Source of the DNA: Bathynomus jamesi
Lineage: Eukaryota; Arthropoda; Malacostraca; Isopoda; Cirolanidae
Length of the DNA stretch: 64,000 nt
Assembly: GCA_023014485.1 (NCBI GenBank)
Contig: JAJOZX010002708.1
Coordinates: forward strand, 1-64,000
Direction of reading: 5' to 3'
Made by a program: the position numbers and the translations under genes. Below are positions 32,743-43,200 of the stretch, one piece after another. Numbering within the stretch: position 1 is the first letter of the stretch; each line of letters begins with the position of its first letter. The notes under the pieces are model-generated. The model searched no databases, was not told the DNA's origin, and saw only the letters and a list, made by a program, of their open reading frames with translations.

Positions 32743-32996
32743 CAAGTTCAGATACACGACAAGTTTAATAATTTATTAATATGGAAATTTTAAACCAAAT
32801 ACTCACATTCAACATGTAAAAATACTTGTCAGGGACTCGTTATTAATTAGTGTATTCAATTAATGTTTTTATTTAGCCAATAAATATTATATATTATATT
32901 ATATAATATAATATTATAAGTATTATATTATATAATATTTAGTCAAAAATTATTATAACGGTGAAGACAGCGCTGAAGAACTACAGTAGAAGCCAA

Positions 32997-33194
32997 GAAG
33001 GGGTCATTCAAAATCTACGTGGTTTCTTTTTCGGGTGGTTTTCAAACCCGTCCCACCCCCCCTTGTGGTCATTTATGGCCAATGACAAACTCCTCTCCAA
33101 AACCACGCGGTCTTCTGATGTCACCCCCGCTGGGTGACAGCGAATTTGTGTTTATAAATATTCGAGTTTTCTGGAATTTTCTGGAGTTTACGAA

Positions 33195-33231
<37 letters not shown>

Positions 33232-33420
33232 ATATATTATATATATATATACAGTATATATATATATATATGATAAACAATATTATAAACAGAATATTTT
33301 AATGTTTAGTATTGGCCACGTGGTTAAACGTCAAGACCCACCTCCCCATGTGGCCCTTGGTGGTCAAATAAAGAACCCCCTCCCCCATTTAAGGACCACG
33401 TGGTTTTTGAATGGCCCCTA
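32997..33420. mobile_element. MITE with inverted ends and internal (TA)n
   Basis: The left end is AGGGGTCATTCAAAATCTAC and the right end in reverse complement is AGGGGCCATTCAAAAACCAC. Both continue into ACGTGGT and C-rich subterminal blocks (TCCCACCCCCCCTTG; CCCTCCCCC). A (TA)n tract at about 33196-33270 occupies the centre. No convincing target duplication and no coding sequence. Confidence 0.75.
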
Positions 33421-33504
33421 ACACGTGTCCATAAAAAACAACCCGGTAGCGCAAACTCGGTAATGCTGACCCGTCTCCAGATATTTTGTCTTCCCAGCTA
33501 TGTG

Positions 33505-33895
33505 CTCCTCTCTAGAGTAGCGCCCACTTTGGCAAATATTTTCCTATATCACATAAGCACTTATGGCTACGACATCGTCCCACTTCTTTTAAACCTTATC
33601 TATACAGAAGATATATGGGTGACACTTTTCTCTTTTTTAAACAGAAAGCCTATATACATTTTCTTACTTACCTTAACAATCAACAACAATCAACACAAAA
33701 CCATTACATTTACAAGAAGAAGAATTTAGCGACTCCCTACCTTTTTAATTATTAATATAACAAGACAAAATAATAAATTTATGAACTCAATATATAGAAA
33801 ATTCAGTTACACATGATTAGGCACCAATTTCTTCAGTGATATACCTTCCATACACAAAGTCAACTATATAAAGATTTTAATTTATCTTCTCTCGC
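33505..33895 (+). pseudogene. Penelope-like RT fragment cut by the Polinton
   Basis: VAPTLANIFLYHIS corresponds to SPI.PTLANIFL of Penelope-type RTs. The segment around 33600-33640 corresponds to the YVDDTF block in degraded form (YTEDIWVTLFSFLN). Then NNNQHKTITFT and, in another frame, ITRQNNKFMNSIYRKFSYT (LPFLD..I.R....F.TSIYRKPTFT). It ends at about 33895, 10 bp before the Polinton end, which suggests the Polinton landed in this element. No continuation was recognised beyond 50451. Confidence 0.72.
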
Positions 33896-33904
33896 ATTTT
33901 AATC

Positions 33905-34060
33905 AGTTTACGTCAGCAGTATGGACGCAAAATGGACGAGTGCAATGCAATGGTACAAATGTTGATCAATGTTGCAAAATTGGGTATTGCAAAGGGGGAG
34001 GGAAATATTGAAAAGTAGGGAGGGGGATGTTGAAAAGGGGAGGGGTCTTGCAACAAGGGG
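33905..34060 (+). repeat. Polinton left terminal inverted repeat (provisional)
   Basis: AGTTTACGTCAGCAGTATGG begins the similarity to the reverse complement of the right end. It continues through GAGTGCAATGCAATG, TTGATCA.TGTTGCAAA and G-rich GGGGGATGTTGAAAAG. AGT at the tip is typical of Polintons. The right copy has about five extra bases near the tip. Confidence 0.75.
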
Positions 34061-34204
34061 GGTTATCCCCCGAGTTGAAATGAAGGAGGGAGCTTTGTGG
34101 GGAGAAGGGAGGATGACCTTCCCCAAAAGGGTAACCTTAACCTAAGAGAGAGAGAGAAAGGAGGTGGAGGAGAGTCTTTTGGGGAGAAGAAGGGATATCC
34201 TCAC

Positions 34205-34572
34205 TAGGGTGGCCCACTTTTCAATTTTTTTGAAAAGTATAGGTGATCGTGGTTTTTCCCATTATTTGTCACTATACTAGCACATTGGTACCATTTTTAC
34301 AAAAATTGATCAATATTTAGGGGTCTCGCATCGACCTTGAAATTACTAGTTTTTTTTAAAAATGCGTACTTTTTAACTTTTTACTGAATCAAGATAAATC
34401 ATTAAGTAGGGATGTTTTCTGAATCCTCTTAATGAGAGAAGTCGTTTGGTGTGCCTGCCAATGTCATACGACTAACGGTTTAAAGGTTGTGCCTGTATAC
34501 AGGTAATACCAATGTGCTAGTATAGTGCCAAATAATGGGAAAAACCACGATCACCTATACTTTTCAAAAAAA
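34205..34572 (+). repeat. Left compound TIR of the hAT-like element
   Basis: The repeat is itself bounded by inverted arms of about 66 bp. AAAAGTATAGGTGATCGTGG...CTAGCACATTGGTA near the outer side is mirrored by TACCAATGTGCTAGTATAGT...CACGATCACCTATACTTTT at the inner side, around about 230 bp of unique sequence. The right repeat (37641-38009) is its inverse with a few percent differences. Confidence 0.9.
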
Positions 34573-34710
34573 TGAGTCACCATACCCGGGCGGAATGTAT
34601 AATGTATATAGGTAATTAGAAAATGCACTATGCCTGTGCCAGGTACCTAACCTATTTCTTTTTTGCAGACCATAACATTTTGAAATTCTGTCTGAGTTCC
34701 TCATCCTTTG

Positions 34711-37530
34711 TCATGGACAAATCGATGGCAACCATAACTGGAAGAACTCTTGAAGCTACAAATAGAGAGTCATCAAAAGGAAAGGCGAAAATAACATCGC
34801 TACCTTCTCTAAGATCGGCCTCGGAAATTTTTTTAGTTGGCCAACCGTCGTCCTCCATCAGTGGTAGCAAATTGCCAACAACACGGCAGGTTTTGCAATA
34901 CTTCTTCAGTGTTATCCAGTACACTGCTAACAGGAAAGACGCATTCAAAGAAACCGTAAACAACGTCTTAAACTTTTGGAACATGGCCCGCATTAAAACA
35001 ATCACAAAGCTCAACTGCGAACGGAAGCTAGAGGCATTGTGGAAAGAGTGGCACTTACTCCAAAAGAGCAGAAAACGAGAAACTGACGCCGGAGGAAAAC
35101 GGCAGAAGTTTTCGGACAGTGTGGACAAGCTGTGGGATATCGGAGCATCTGACGCTGTCGAAGATATAAAGAAGAATCGACTGCTGTCCGACAAGGACAA
35201 GAAAGAAGACATTGACTTCTAACTCGATCAACGTGGTCCTCGGGTGGCAACGATGAGCAGGAACGATAAAGTTTTCGCTGTAAAAAGAAAGCTACAGGAA
35301 GGAAGAAAACGTCCTCGCCAGGAGCCGCAAACCTCAAAGTGTGCATACGAAACCGGAGATGAGGCCATGGAGAATGATGATACTGGCATGTCAGGAGAGT
35401 CGGAGACAGAACTAGCGTTCCCCCTGCCGAAAGAGCCAAGTGTGTCTGTCAATCTTCCTCGCCGCATCCTTAATGCACCTGCTGTCATGGAAGTGGCTGA
35501 TCGTTTCCGCATGTCCAATAATCAGGTGCGTATTGTGTATAGTATTCATCGATAGCATCAGTTTTAAAGTGTCCCGTAACCCACATGTATTCTTGACAGT
35601 TTCCTTTCCACTTTCCATTCTCTACATAGGTAGTAAGCATTGTGGCTGCTATCACACGTTCGGCGGATCCACCAGCAGACCTCAATCAGGTCAGCATCTC
35701 GAAAGAAACGGCTCGCCGGGGAAGAGTGTCACATCGCCGTGAAGTGGCGACGGCTGTGAAGGACTCCTTCACGCCACCGAGGCACACTGTTGTCCACTGG
35801 GATGGCAAAATGGTCAAGGTCAGTTGATTAAGTTTTCATAGCTATCAATTTAGTAATGAGATTCATGAAGTATAATGTCAATTAAAAAGAGAACTGAATG
35901 TGAAAAAAATAGGTTACTTTACAACCATGAAATTGAAATATATGGCATGTGTTTCAGAACTTCCTTGGAACGGCGGAGCACCGCCAAGCAATTCTCATCT
36001 CCGGGGCTCCTCATTGCACAGAAGGAAAGTTGCTGTCAGTCCCAGCTGTTGCTGACGGCACCGGACTGTCGCAGGCGCGGGCAACCATACATGCTCTCGA
36101 AGATTGGGGATGTGAGGAGAGCGTCATCGGACTCTGCTTCGACACCACTTCCACCAACACGGGGAGGGTGCAGGGTGCAGTTGTCCGGCTGGAAAACATG
36201 CTCGGGCGACCGCTACTCCAGCTGGGATGCCGTCATCACGTCCTAGAGCTTATCGTGGGGGCAGTAGCCGTCACCCTGCTCGGAAGGACTACGGCACCAA
36301 CTGATCCTTTGTTTCAGCAGTTGAAGAGAAGGTTAGTTCATTTTTTGTGCAAGATAAAGTTAGGACACACATGATATTCCACTAGTTTATAAAACAGCAA
36401 GCCAAACCGGAACTTCAGAGTTTTCTCACAATTTTCTTGTTTATTATTTTTGAAGATGGGACGAGCTCGATCTCTCGACCTACTGCAAGCTGCAGGTCGA
36501 GAATCTGGCGGAGAGTACGTGGCTAATAGAACTCCGGGACGCGGCGGTCAGCTTCCGAGCACAGCTTCTGGTTTCGTCAGAGACGATTACCGGGAAGTGG
36601 CAGAGATCACGCTCCTGGTACTCGGGACACAACCACGCCGTGGCATTCACCTCATGCGCCCAGGAGCCTACCACCACGCAAGATGGATGGCTAAAGTTAG
36701 TATTTTCAAACAAAAATAATCTAGAGATAAGTTTAAATGTTATTCAAAGATAAACATTTCATTATAATGCAAACAAAGTAATTGGTAACAATAAACTTGT
36801 CTTATTTACAATGGTGCCTATTCTGTTTCAGGTCATCTACTACACAAAACTGCTGATGTTCAGTAGGCAGCTGGAGCTCGACGCCGAGCTGGTCGACAAA
36901 CTGCACAGGATCGTGGTGTTCATCGCTCTTCTGTACGTACCAGCTTGGTTGGCGGCCCCTGTAGCAGCTGATTCGCCGTTGAATGACTTGGTACTATACC
37001 AGCGTTTTCTGAGGTATAGGGCAGTGGACCGCAAGGTGACAGAAGCGTCACTGGCAGTGATGAGGCGGCACTTCTGGTATCTGAGGCCTCAGACCGTCAT
37101 CTTCGCTCTATGCAGCAACAAGGTGGATGGCACTGTGAAGCAACAGATGGCAGAGAAGCTGTCCCACCTCCCTGTACCCAAAGACTTCACATACGAGAAC
37201 GTCTCAGTCGACGAGATGACGCTACGCCCCGACCTGATCGACGAGTCCTCCTGGTTCTTATTTGCAGGTCTGAAGATGTATGGGTCTTCGTGGCTCACCC
37301 TGCCAACTGATAAGTGGGATGAGAACGAGGACTTTTGTCGTCTGAAGGATGTGATCTCTAATCTCCAGGTCACCAATGACGTCGCTGAAAGAGGAGTCCA
37401 ACTGATACAAGACTATGCGAACACGGTCACAAAGGACGAGGCACAGCTGCAGGATCTTCTGCAAGTGGTGGAAAAGAACCGGAAAGAGCTCGGCGACTTC
37501 AAGAAGTCATCACTCGCCACGATGACATAG
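34711..37530 (+). pseudogene. hAT-like transposase, five putative exons
   Basis: Putative exons: 34711-35525 (in-frame stop at 35220-35222), 35631-35818, 35957-36331, 36456-36699 (one frameshift inside) and 36831-37530. Borders are GT..AG: donors near 35526, 35819, 36332 and 36700, acceptors ending CATAG, TTTCAG, TGAAG and TTTCAG. The N-terminal half is basic with a Lys/Arg-rich segment. The middle exon has GLCFDTTSTNTGRVQGA, with a candidate catalytic aspartate and LGCRHHVLELI, similar to the C..H segment of hAT enzymes. The last exon ends NDVAERGVQLIQDY, comparable to the hAT ER motif. The protein belongs to a family I remember as widespread but unnamed in invertebrates. The stop and frameshift make this copy dead. 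Confidence 0.7.
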
Positions 37531-37640
37531 CACAGAGGGACAACGTTGCAGCCAGTGACGTGTGGTAGTGGTCAATACAATGCAAAAGTGATTGTTTAAG
37601 TTATTGTTTCTTTCTTCCTTATTTGTCTGCTATTTGCTGA

Positions 37641-38009
37641 TTTTTTTGAAAAGTATAGGTGATCGTGTTTTTCCCATTATTTGGACACTATACTAGCATA
37701 TTGGTATTACCTGTATACAGGCACAACTTTTAAACCGTTAGTCGTATGCCATTGGAAGGCACACCAAACGACGTCTCTCATCAAGGGAATTCAGAAAACA
37801 TCCCTATTAATGATTGATCTTGATTCAGTAAAAAGTTAAAAGGTAGGCATTTTAAAAAAAAAACTCGTAATTTCAAAGTCGATGCGAGACCCCTAAATAT
37901 TGATACATTTTTGTAAAAATGGTACCAATGTGCTAGTATAGTGCCAAATAATGGGAAAAACTACGATAACCTATACTTTAAAAAAAAAATTGAAAAGTGG
38001 GCCCCCCTA
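37641..38009 (-). repeat. Right compound TIR of the hAT-like element
   Basis: Inverse of 34205-34572, including the internal 66-bp arms. It begins with TTTTTTTGAAAAGTATAGGT and ends GTGGGCCCCCCTA, followed at once by the duplicated ATCCTCAC. Confidence 0.9.
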
Positions 38010-38017
38010 ATCCTCAC

Positions 38018-39221
38018 CCTCCAAAGGGAAACCCCAATCTAAGCCTTAACCTAAGAAAGAGAGAGAAAATTATTTATTCCACCGGAGTCTGTCGCATAAT
38101 GAGAGTCCAGGGCCCAGCAGCTGTTATATAGAGGGTCTGGAGTTGCCAGATACCCCTATATAATTTAATTATGTTCAGGTGTACATTATTAGGGTAAGTT
38201 GACAGCTACCACTATAGATTCTATTTATTTATTTATATAAGGAGAGTTGCCAGATACCACCATTTTAATTATTTATTTATATATAGGTGAGTTGCCAGAG
38301 AGAAATATTTATTTATTTATATGGAGGGGGTCACCACTTATTTATTTATTTATTTATTAAAGGTAAGAGAGAGGGAGACGTTCTACTTAATTTGCTCAGC
38401 AAAAGAATTAATTCAATACATTTAAACGCAAACCGATCCCCAATATTAACAATAACAGAAATACACTTGATTCTTTATATTAATCCATGACTTAGCAAAA
38501 GAAATAAATAAAACACCAATATTAAAAATAAAAGAAATACACAGGACTCTTTATATTGTACATTATTCCAATAACATAATCTATAAGAATAATATTTAAT
38601 TTACCTATAATTCGAAAGACATGACTCGCTTTCTTTTACTCTAAAGCCAAACCGAAAGTGTCTATTTACTTTTGTCAATCATCTCTTATATAAGATGCGG
38701 TACTCATTTTCGTACAATTTTTTCATCCATCTTAATGTTCATTCTTTTGATTTGAGAAATCTATATATATATATATATATACACATTTATATTAAATTTC
38801 CCATATGAAAACAGGTTTAATAATATGCAGTATACTAAACCGTATATTAAATTTGGTAATAAAAAATTATAATCGTTCTCATAGAATAACATTCATTTTC
38901 ACATTATGTTGAGACGAGAAGGATCGGAGGCAGGTACGCGTAAGGTTCACAGGTGTTTTGCCGCAGGTTACTATAATGGGTACATTGGAAACCGCTTGAC
39001 CTATATAGCAGCAGAAACCACCCACGATCTCTCGCTCTGCTTCCCCTTACCGTCATTTTTTATTTGAGAATACTAAAAATCACAATAAACATAAATATTC
39101 TCATAGAATAACGTTTATTTTTTTCCACCGTATTATCATCCTATAAACGTCTGCCTTCAAAATCTAAAAAATAATAACTTCTTAACAATTCATGTTTTCA
39201 ATTTAAATAAATATCGATAAG

Positions 39222-39257
<36 letters not shown>

Positions 39258-39299
39258 GCTTCATCCATCCGTGTAGTAGTTCACAATATTGTAAATCGG

Positions 39300-39344
<45 letters not shown>

Positions 39345-39530
39345 CAGAAAGAAAGCATTGTTTATTCTATATGGATATAATATTCATAGCTTCAATTTTT
39401 CATAAGTGTATTGGAACTCATTTACCGAGTTGGTTTATGATGGTCATAGTCACAGCAAAATTTTTAAAAATATATAAAAAAGGAACGAAAAGAAAAGCAA
39501 AAATATTTATAATTTCTTTAATATAAATAT
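38018..39530. other. Gene-free Polinton left arm with simple repeats
   Basis: Contains reiterated GTTGCCAGATACC motifs with (TTTA)n tracts (about 38220-38360) and (CA)n runs at about 39219-39253 and 39302-39343. No coding sequence seen. CTTAACCTAAGA.AGAGAGAGA at 38049 also occurs on the other side of the hAT-like element (34137), so the left arm had an internal duplication before that insertion. Confidence 0.65.
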
Positions 39531-39534
39531 GAAT

Positions 39535-39785
39535 GCGCCTCGATGGCGTAGTGGTTAGCGTCGCTGACTACGAATCCATCGGCCACGGGTTGGGAGACCC
39601 GGTGACGGCAGCCGGCGCGCGGTAAACGATCATCCTTCCGCACAATTGGTTGGTAGATAAATGGGTATCCTGGGTAGCCTAGTGATTAAGACGCTGGGCT
39701 GGTGGTGGTTCGGATTTCACGTTAAACTGTAGGTCTAAGGTGGAGTGAAAAGCTTGACCTTCGTCAGAATGAATAATTCGGGCGG
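39535..39785 (+). mobile_element. tRNA-derived SINE with two tRNA-like heads
   Basis: First head: GATGGCGTAGTGGTTAGCG (A-box type) followed about 35 bp later by CGGGTTGGGAGACCCG (B-box/T-arm hairpin). Second head: TAGCCTAGTGATTAAGACG followed by GTGGTTCGGATTTCAC. Neither folds into an acceptable tRNA cloverleaf, because the anticodon stems do not pair. A SINE is therefore more likely than a tRNA gene. RNA polymerase III would transcribe such an element from the internal boxes. Confidence 0.65.
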
Positions 39786-39789
39786 AAGC

Positions 39790-40000
39790 TACCAAAGGTT
39801 AAACTCCTTTTGTAATGCAAATGGGGGAGGGGGATGTTGCAAATGAGGATGCTGCAAAGGGGATGTTGCAAATGGGGGATGTTGCAAAGGGGAGGGGATA
39901 TTGGATGAAGGGGTGGGTTCCAAAATGGGAAAGCTGAGAATAGTATGGGCGCAAATATTAATGCAAAATATTGTCGTGACAAGGTGCAAGTGAGCTCATG
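39790..40000. repeat. Internal G-rich repeat block GGGGATGTTGCAAA
   Basis: At least four copies of GGGGGATGTTGCAAA or close variants, then AGTATGGGCGCAAAT. This is the same vocabulary as the Polinton terminal repeats at 33905-34060 and 50285-50451. It could be an inner part of the left terminal repeat displaced by insertions, or a second Polinton end. Confidence 0.6.
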
Positions 40001-40216
40001 CACCTTGAAATGTGGACATTGAAATTAAATCTACGGAGAGAATGAACCGGTAAAGATACTATTATTCGGCCAATCACGACGTCCAATGCGTCCGTTATAT
40101 CGTTGTTACGATTGGTACACAAATTTAACATAGCCCCGCCCAGTTACACTGACAACCAATCAGCAAACTTACGAACCGCCTATTAGTCTTTTGGTGTAAT
40201 GCTAGGGGATCATGCA

Positions 40217-40249
40217 TATAAAAGTGAGTATTTTTAGCTGGAACTCAGC
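40217..40249 (+). promoter_or_regulatory. TATA box and initiator upstream of the spliced gene
   Basis: TATAAAA at 40217-40223 and an arthropod-type initiator TCAGC with A at 40247, exactly 30 bp downstream. The first ATG is at 40292. The spacing is ideal for RNA polymerase II core promoters. The transcription start is a prediction. Confidence 0.6.
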
Positions 40250-40291
40250 AGTTATTTTCACCAGTGAATAAACAAACACATTCCCTCCGTC

Positions 40292-43200
40292 ATGAATCGA
40301 CAACTTTACAGTTTACCGGCTTTATATGAAAATGGAGACAATGCCGCGGAGTCTACAATTAATCTTTTTAATGCAGCTGACCGGGACGGATTATTTCAAA
40401 CGCAAACCGTTGATGATATTTGCAATGACGCTCCTTACGATCCGACGCAAGGGATTGCCGTAGAAATGTAAGTATTTATGTGCCTGTAAGTTTATTTTTT
40501 TAGCCATTTATTCGCGAACTTGTTATTTATTAGTGTGTGCTTCTAATTAGGAGGAAGAGCAATGTTTCGAATATTTCTTCATATATCTATATACACTATA
40601 TGATCAAAAGTATTCGGACACCCCGGAAAATCTGCATTTCTGCAAATATCACCTTCGCCCAAACGTATGCTGGGAAAAAGCGTGGCGAAACTATAATGCT
40701 GAGGTGTTCTGTTAAGTTATCAGTAACTGTTGTGAAGCCATGCCGCGCGGACGTGAACTCTCCGAGTTCCAACGTGGACTCGTCATCGGATGTTATTTAA
40801 GTAACGTTTCTATACGAAACATTGCAGCCAAACAGGATATACCAAAGTCGACTGTAGCGGATGTTATCATGAGATGGAAGCACGACGGTGCAACTAACGC
40901 GAAAAAACGTTCCGGACGACCATGCAAACTGACGGAACGTGATAGAAGTAGTCTGGTACGACATGTCAAGAAGTCTCGCACGTCCTCTGCCGCTTCCATC
41001 GCTGAGGAGGTAGGAAGAGCATCCGGTACCTCCGTTAGTACTGTAACTATCCGCAGAGAGATGCACAGACTCGGTTATTATGGTAGAGCAGCTGTACACA
41101 AGCCACTGATTACAAAAGTTAATGCCACGCGTCGTTTGGCCTGGTGTGTCTCCCGTCGTTCCTGGACCGTGGAGGACTGGAAAACTGTTCTTTGGAGCGA
41201 CGAGTCGCGGTATTCACTCTTCCAGTCTGATGGGCGTGTTTGGGTGTGGCGACAGCCCGGAGAACGGCTTCTTCCTGACTGTACGTCCAACGGTGGAGTT
41301 CGGTGGAGGGTCCATCATGGTATGGGGTTGTTTTTCCTGGCTAGGGCTCGGCCCGTTGGTTGTTATACCCACTACCATGAACGCTGACGTTTATCTCGAC
41401 GTTCTGGACAATTCGGCCCTCCCTACACTGTGGCAATACTACGGAGATGGCCATTGTTTGTTTCAACAGGATCGAGCTCCCTGCCATACTGCAAGGCGTG
41501 TGCAGGACTGGTTTCGTGAAAATAAGGTGGATTTGTTAGACTGGGCCTGCTCAGAGCCCGATCTCAACCCAATCGAGCACATGTGGGACGAACTGGAGCG
41601 ACGGATACGAAACCGCACACCACGCCCGGCTTCACTTGCATCTCTTGCATCAGCTCTGCAAGAGGAATGGCGAGCCATTCCTGCAGACTTACCGAAAACT
41701 GGTGGAAAGTATGCCTCGACGTGTTGACGCTGTAATAAAAGCAAAGGGTGGACCTACTGGTTACTAAATGCCATAATAAAACCATTTTTCCCAAAACCAT
41801 GCGGTGTCCGAATACTTTTGATCATATAGTGTATATGGAAGGTTGTAGTAATTTATTTCATCACATATAAAATGCTTCATTTAAATAGCAGGTATCTGCA
41901 ATTATAGATTAGTTTGCAATTAATATTATGCTAAAGTTCTGTTCTGATGAAAATTCGTTGAATTTTTTTATAACATTCCTTTGCAAGTTTTAAATAAATT
42001 TATAAACTCCATAATAAATGGAATGTTATTTGATATTTTCTCTTAAAGGGTCACGAACTTCTTTGAGCGGTTCGAAGATATCTTCACATTGTAACTCTCT
42101 TACTATATGTTTTAAAAAATTGGGTTTTAATTAAAAACGATTCAGTATGATCTAATCAAATTAAATTTTCTTCCTCCTTAAAGGTCTGATGAGGATTTGA
42201 CTCGTGTTATACAGTCTTTTCGTTTTGAAGAAACGCATGTCGTGGACCTGAATACGGAGGTAGAAGTTTTACTGAGCAGTCAACCCAGCGATTGCCACAT
42301 CATTAACGAAATAATGTAAGTTTTCTTTTTCTTATGTTTCGAGCTTTTTTCGGGTAAGAAGAAGACGCAATGTATTTTCATTAATTTATTAAATGAAAGC
42401 AATCATGTTTTTCGTACAATAACCAATTAGTTTCCATTAAATAAGCTACACAATACACAAACTAATATTATTGGATGCAATTATTCATTTTATATATATA
42501 CGAACAAAATATCATACTATACAACGAGTGCGCACAATCGGAAAACGGCTTTTTATCTGTCTGTCTCGGTTATAATTTTGAACAGTCCTTTGTCTTTAAT
42601 ATTTCTGTCAGCCTGCGATTTTAGGGTCACAGTGTGTGAGGGTTTTCTTTGTTTACGATTTCGTATACTAAATCACCCGTAAGACTTGAGTTTTTTAAAC
42701 TTGCGTTTAAGTCTCTCACAACATCCTCAGCCGTACCATAGCAGCCCGGACCTAGTGTTACTACTGTACTGTAATACCATGCATCCCCAATCCGGGCGAT
42801 ACGTATGGTTTCATCCCGAGTTACCCCGGCTTTTTCACACTCATTACAGTCTCTAAGAATCATAAAAACGGGTTCTTTATAATTAATATTTAAAAAGAGG
42901 GTGTCCAGCTGAATCTCGCATATTCCCACCTCATACGAATCACGACCCAATTCAATGGGTCCATGGAGTTCTGTTACGAAGTTGGCCAGGGTGTTGTTAG
43001 GATGTACAGAGAGGGACGAGGAGGACGGTAATGTGACGTAGAAATGGTTAGGCGCCATGTTGCATACTATTTAAGCTTCATTATTGCATCAGCTTTTATA
43101 TAGGTGTTGAAGCTTTCTGGGTATCCTAGCCATTTCACCAGGTACATTTTTCTCTTTCCTGAACCTTTGCTTCCTAAAATTTTTTTAATTTTAAACACAT

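Larger units (their letters stand above)
34205..38009 (+). mobile_element. hAT-like transposon with introns and compound inverted repeats
   Basis: A perfect 8-bp duplication ATCCTCAC (34197-34204 and 38010-38017) flanks TAGGGTGGCCCAC... and, in reverse complement, TAGGGGGGCCCAC.... The inverted repeats are about 368 bp, and the interior encodes one transposase-like protein in several exons on the plus strand. The 8-bp duplication and T/C-A-GGG termini point to the hAT superfamily. It inserted into the left flank of the Polinton. Confidence 0.88.

Noticed and set aside
32990..33430. 8-bp or TTAA duplication around the MITE at 32997-33420
   Set aside because: Flanks (AGCCAAGA and AACACGTG) differ. 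The inverted ends are real but the superfamily stays open.
34652..35212. Long minus-strand open frame opposite the first hAT-like exon, and similar ones at 35011 and 37089
   Set aside because: Antisense shadows of the transposase exons, which have splice sites and conserved motifs on the plus strand.
39541..39612. Functional tRNA gene
   Set aside because: A and B boxes are recognisable, but the anticodon and acceptor stems do not pair. A second tRNA-like head follows, so it is a SINE.
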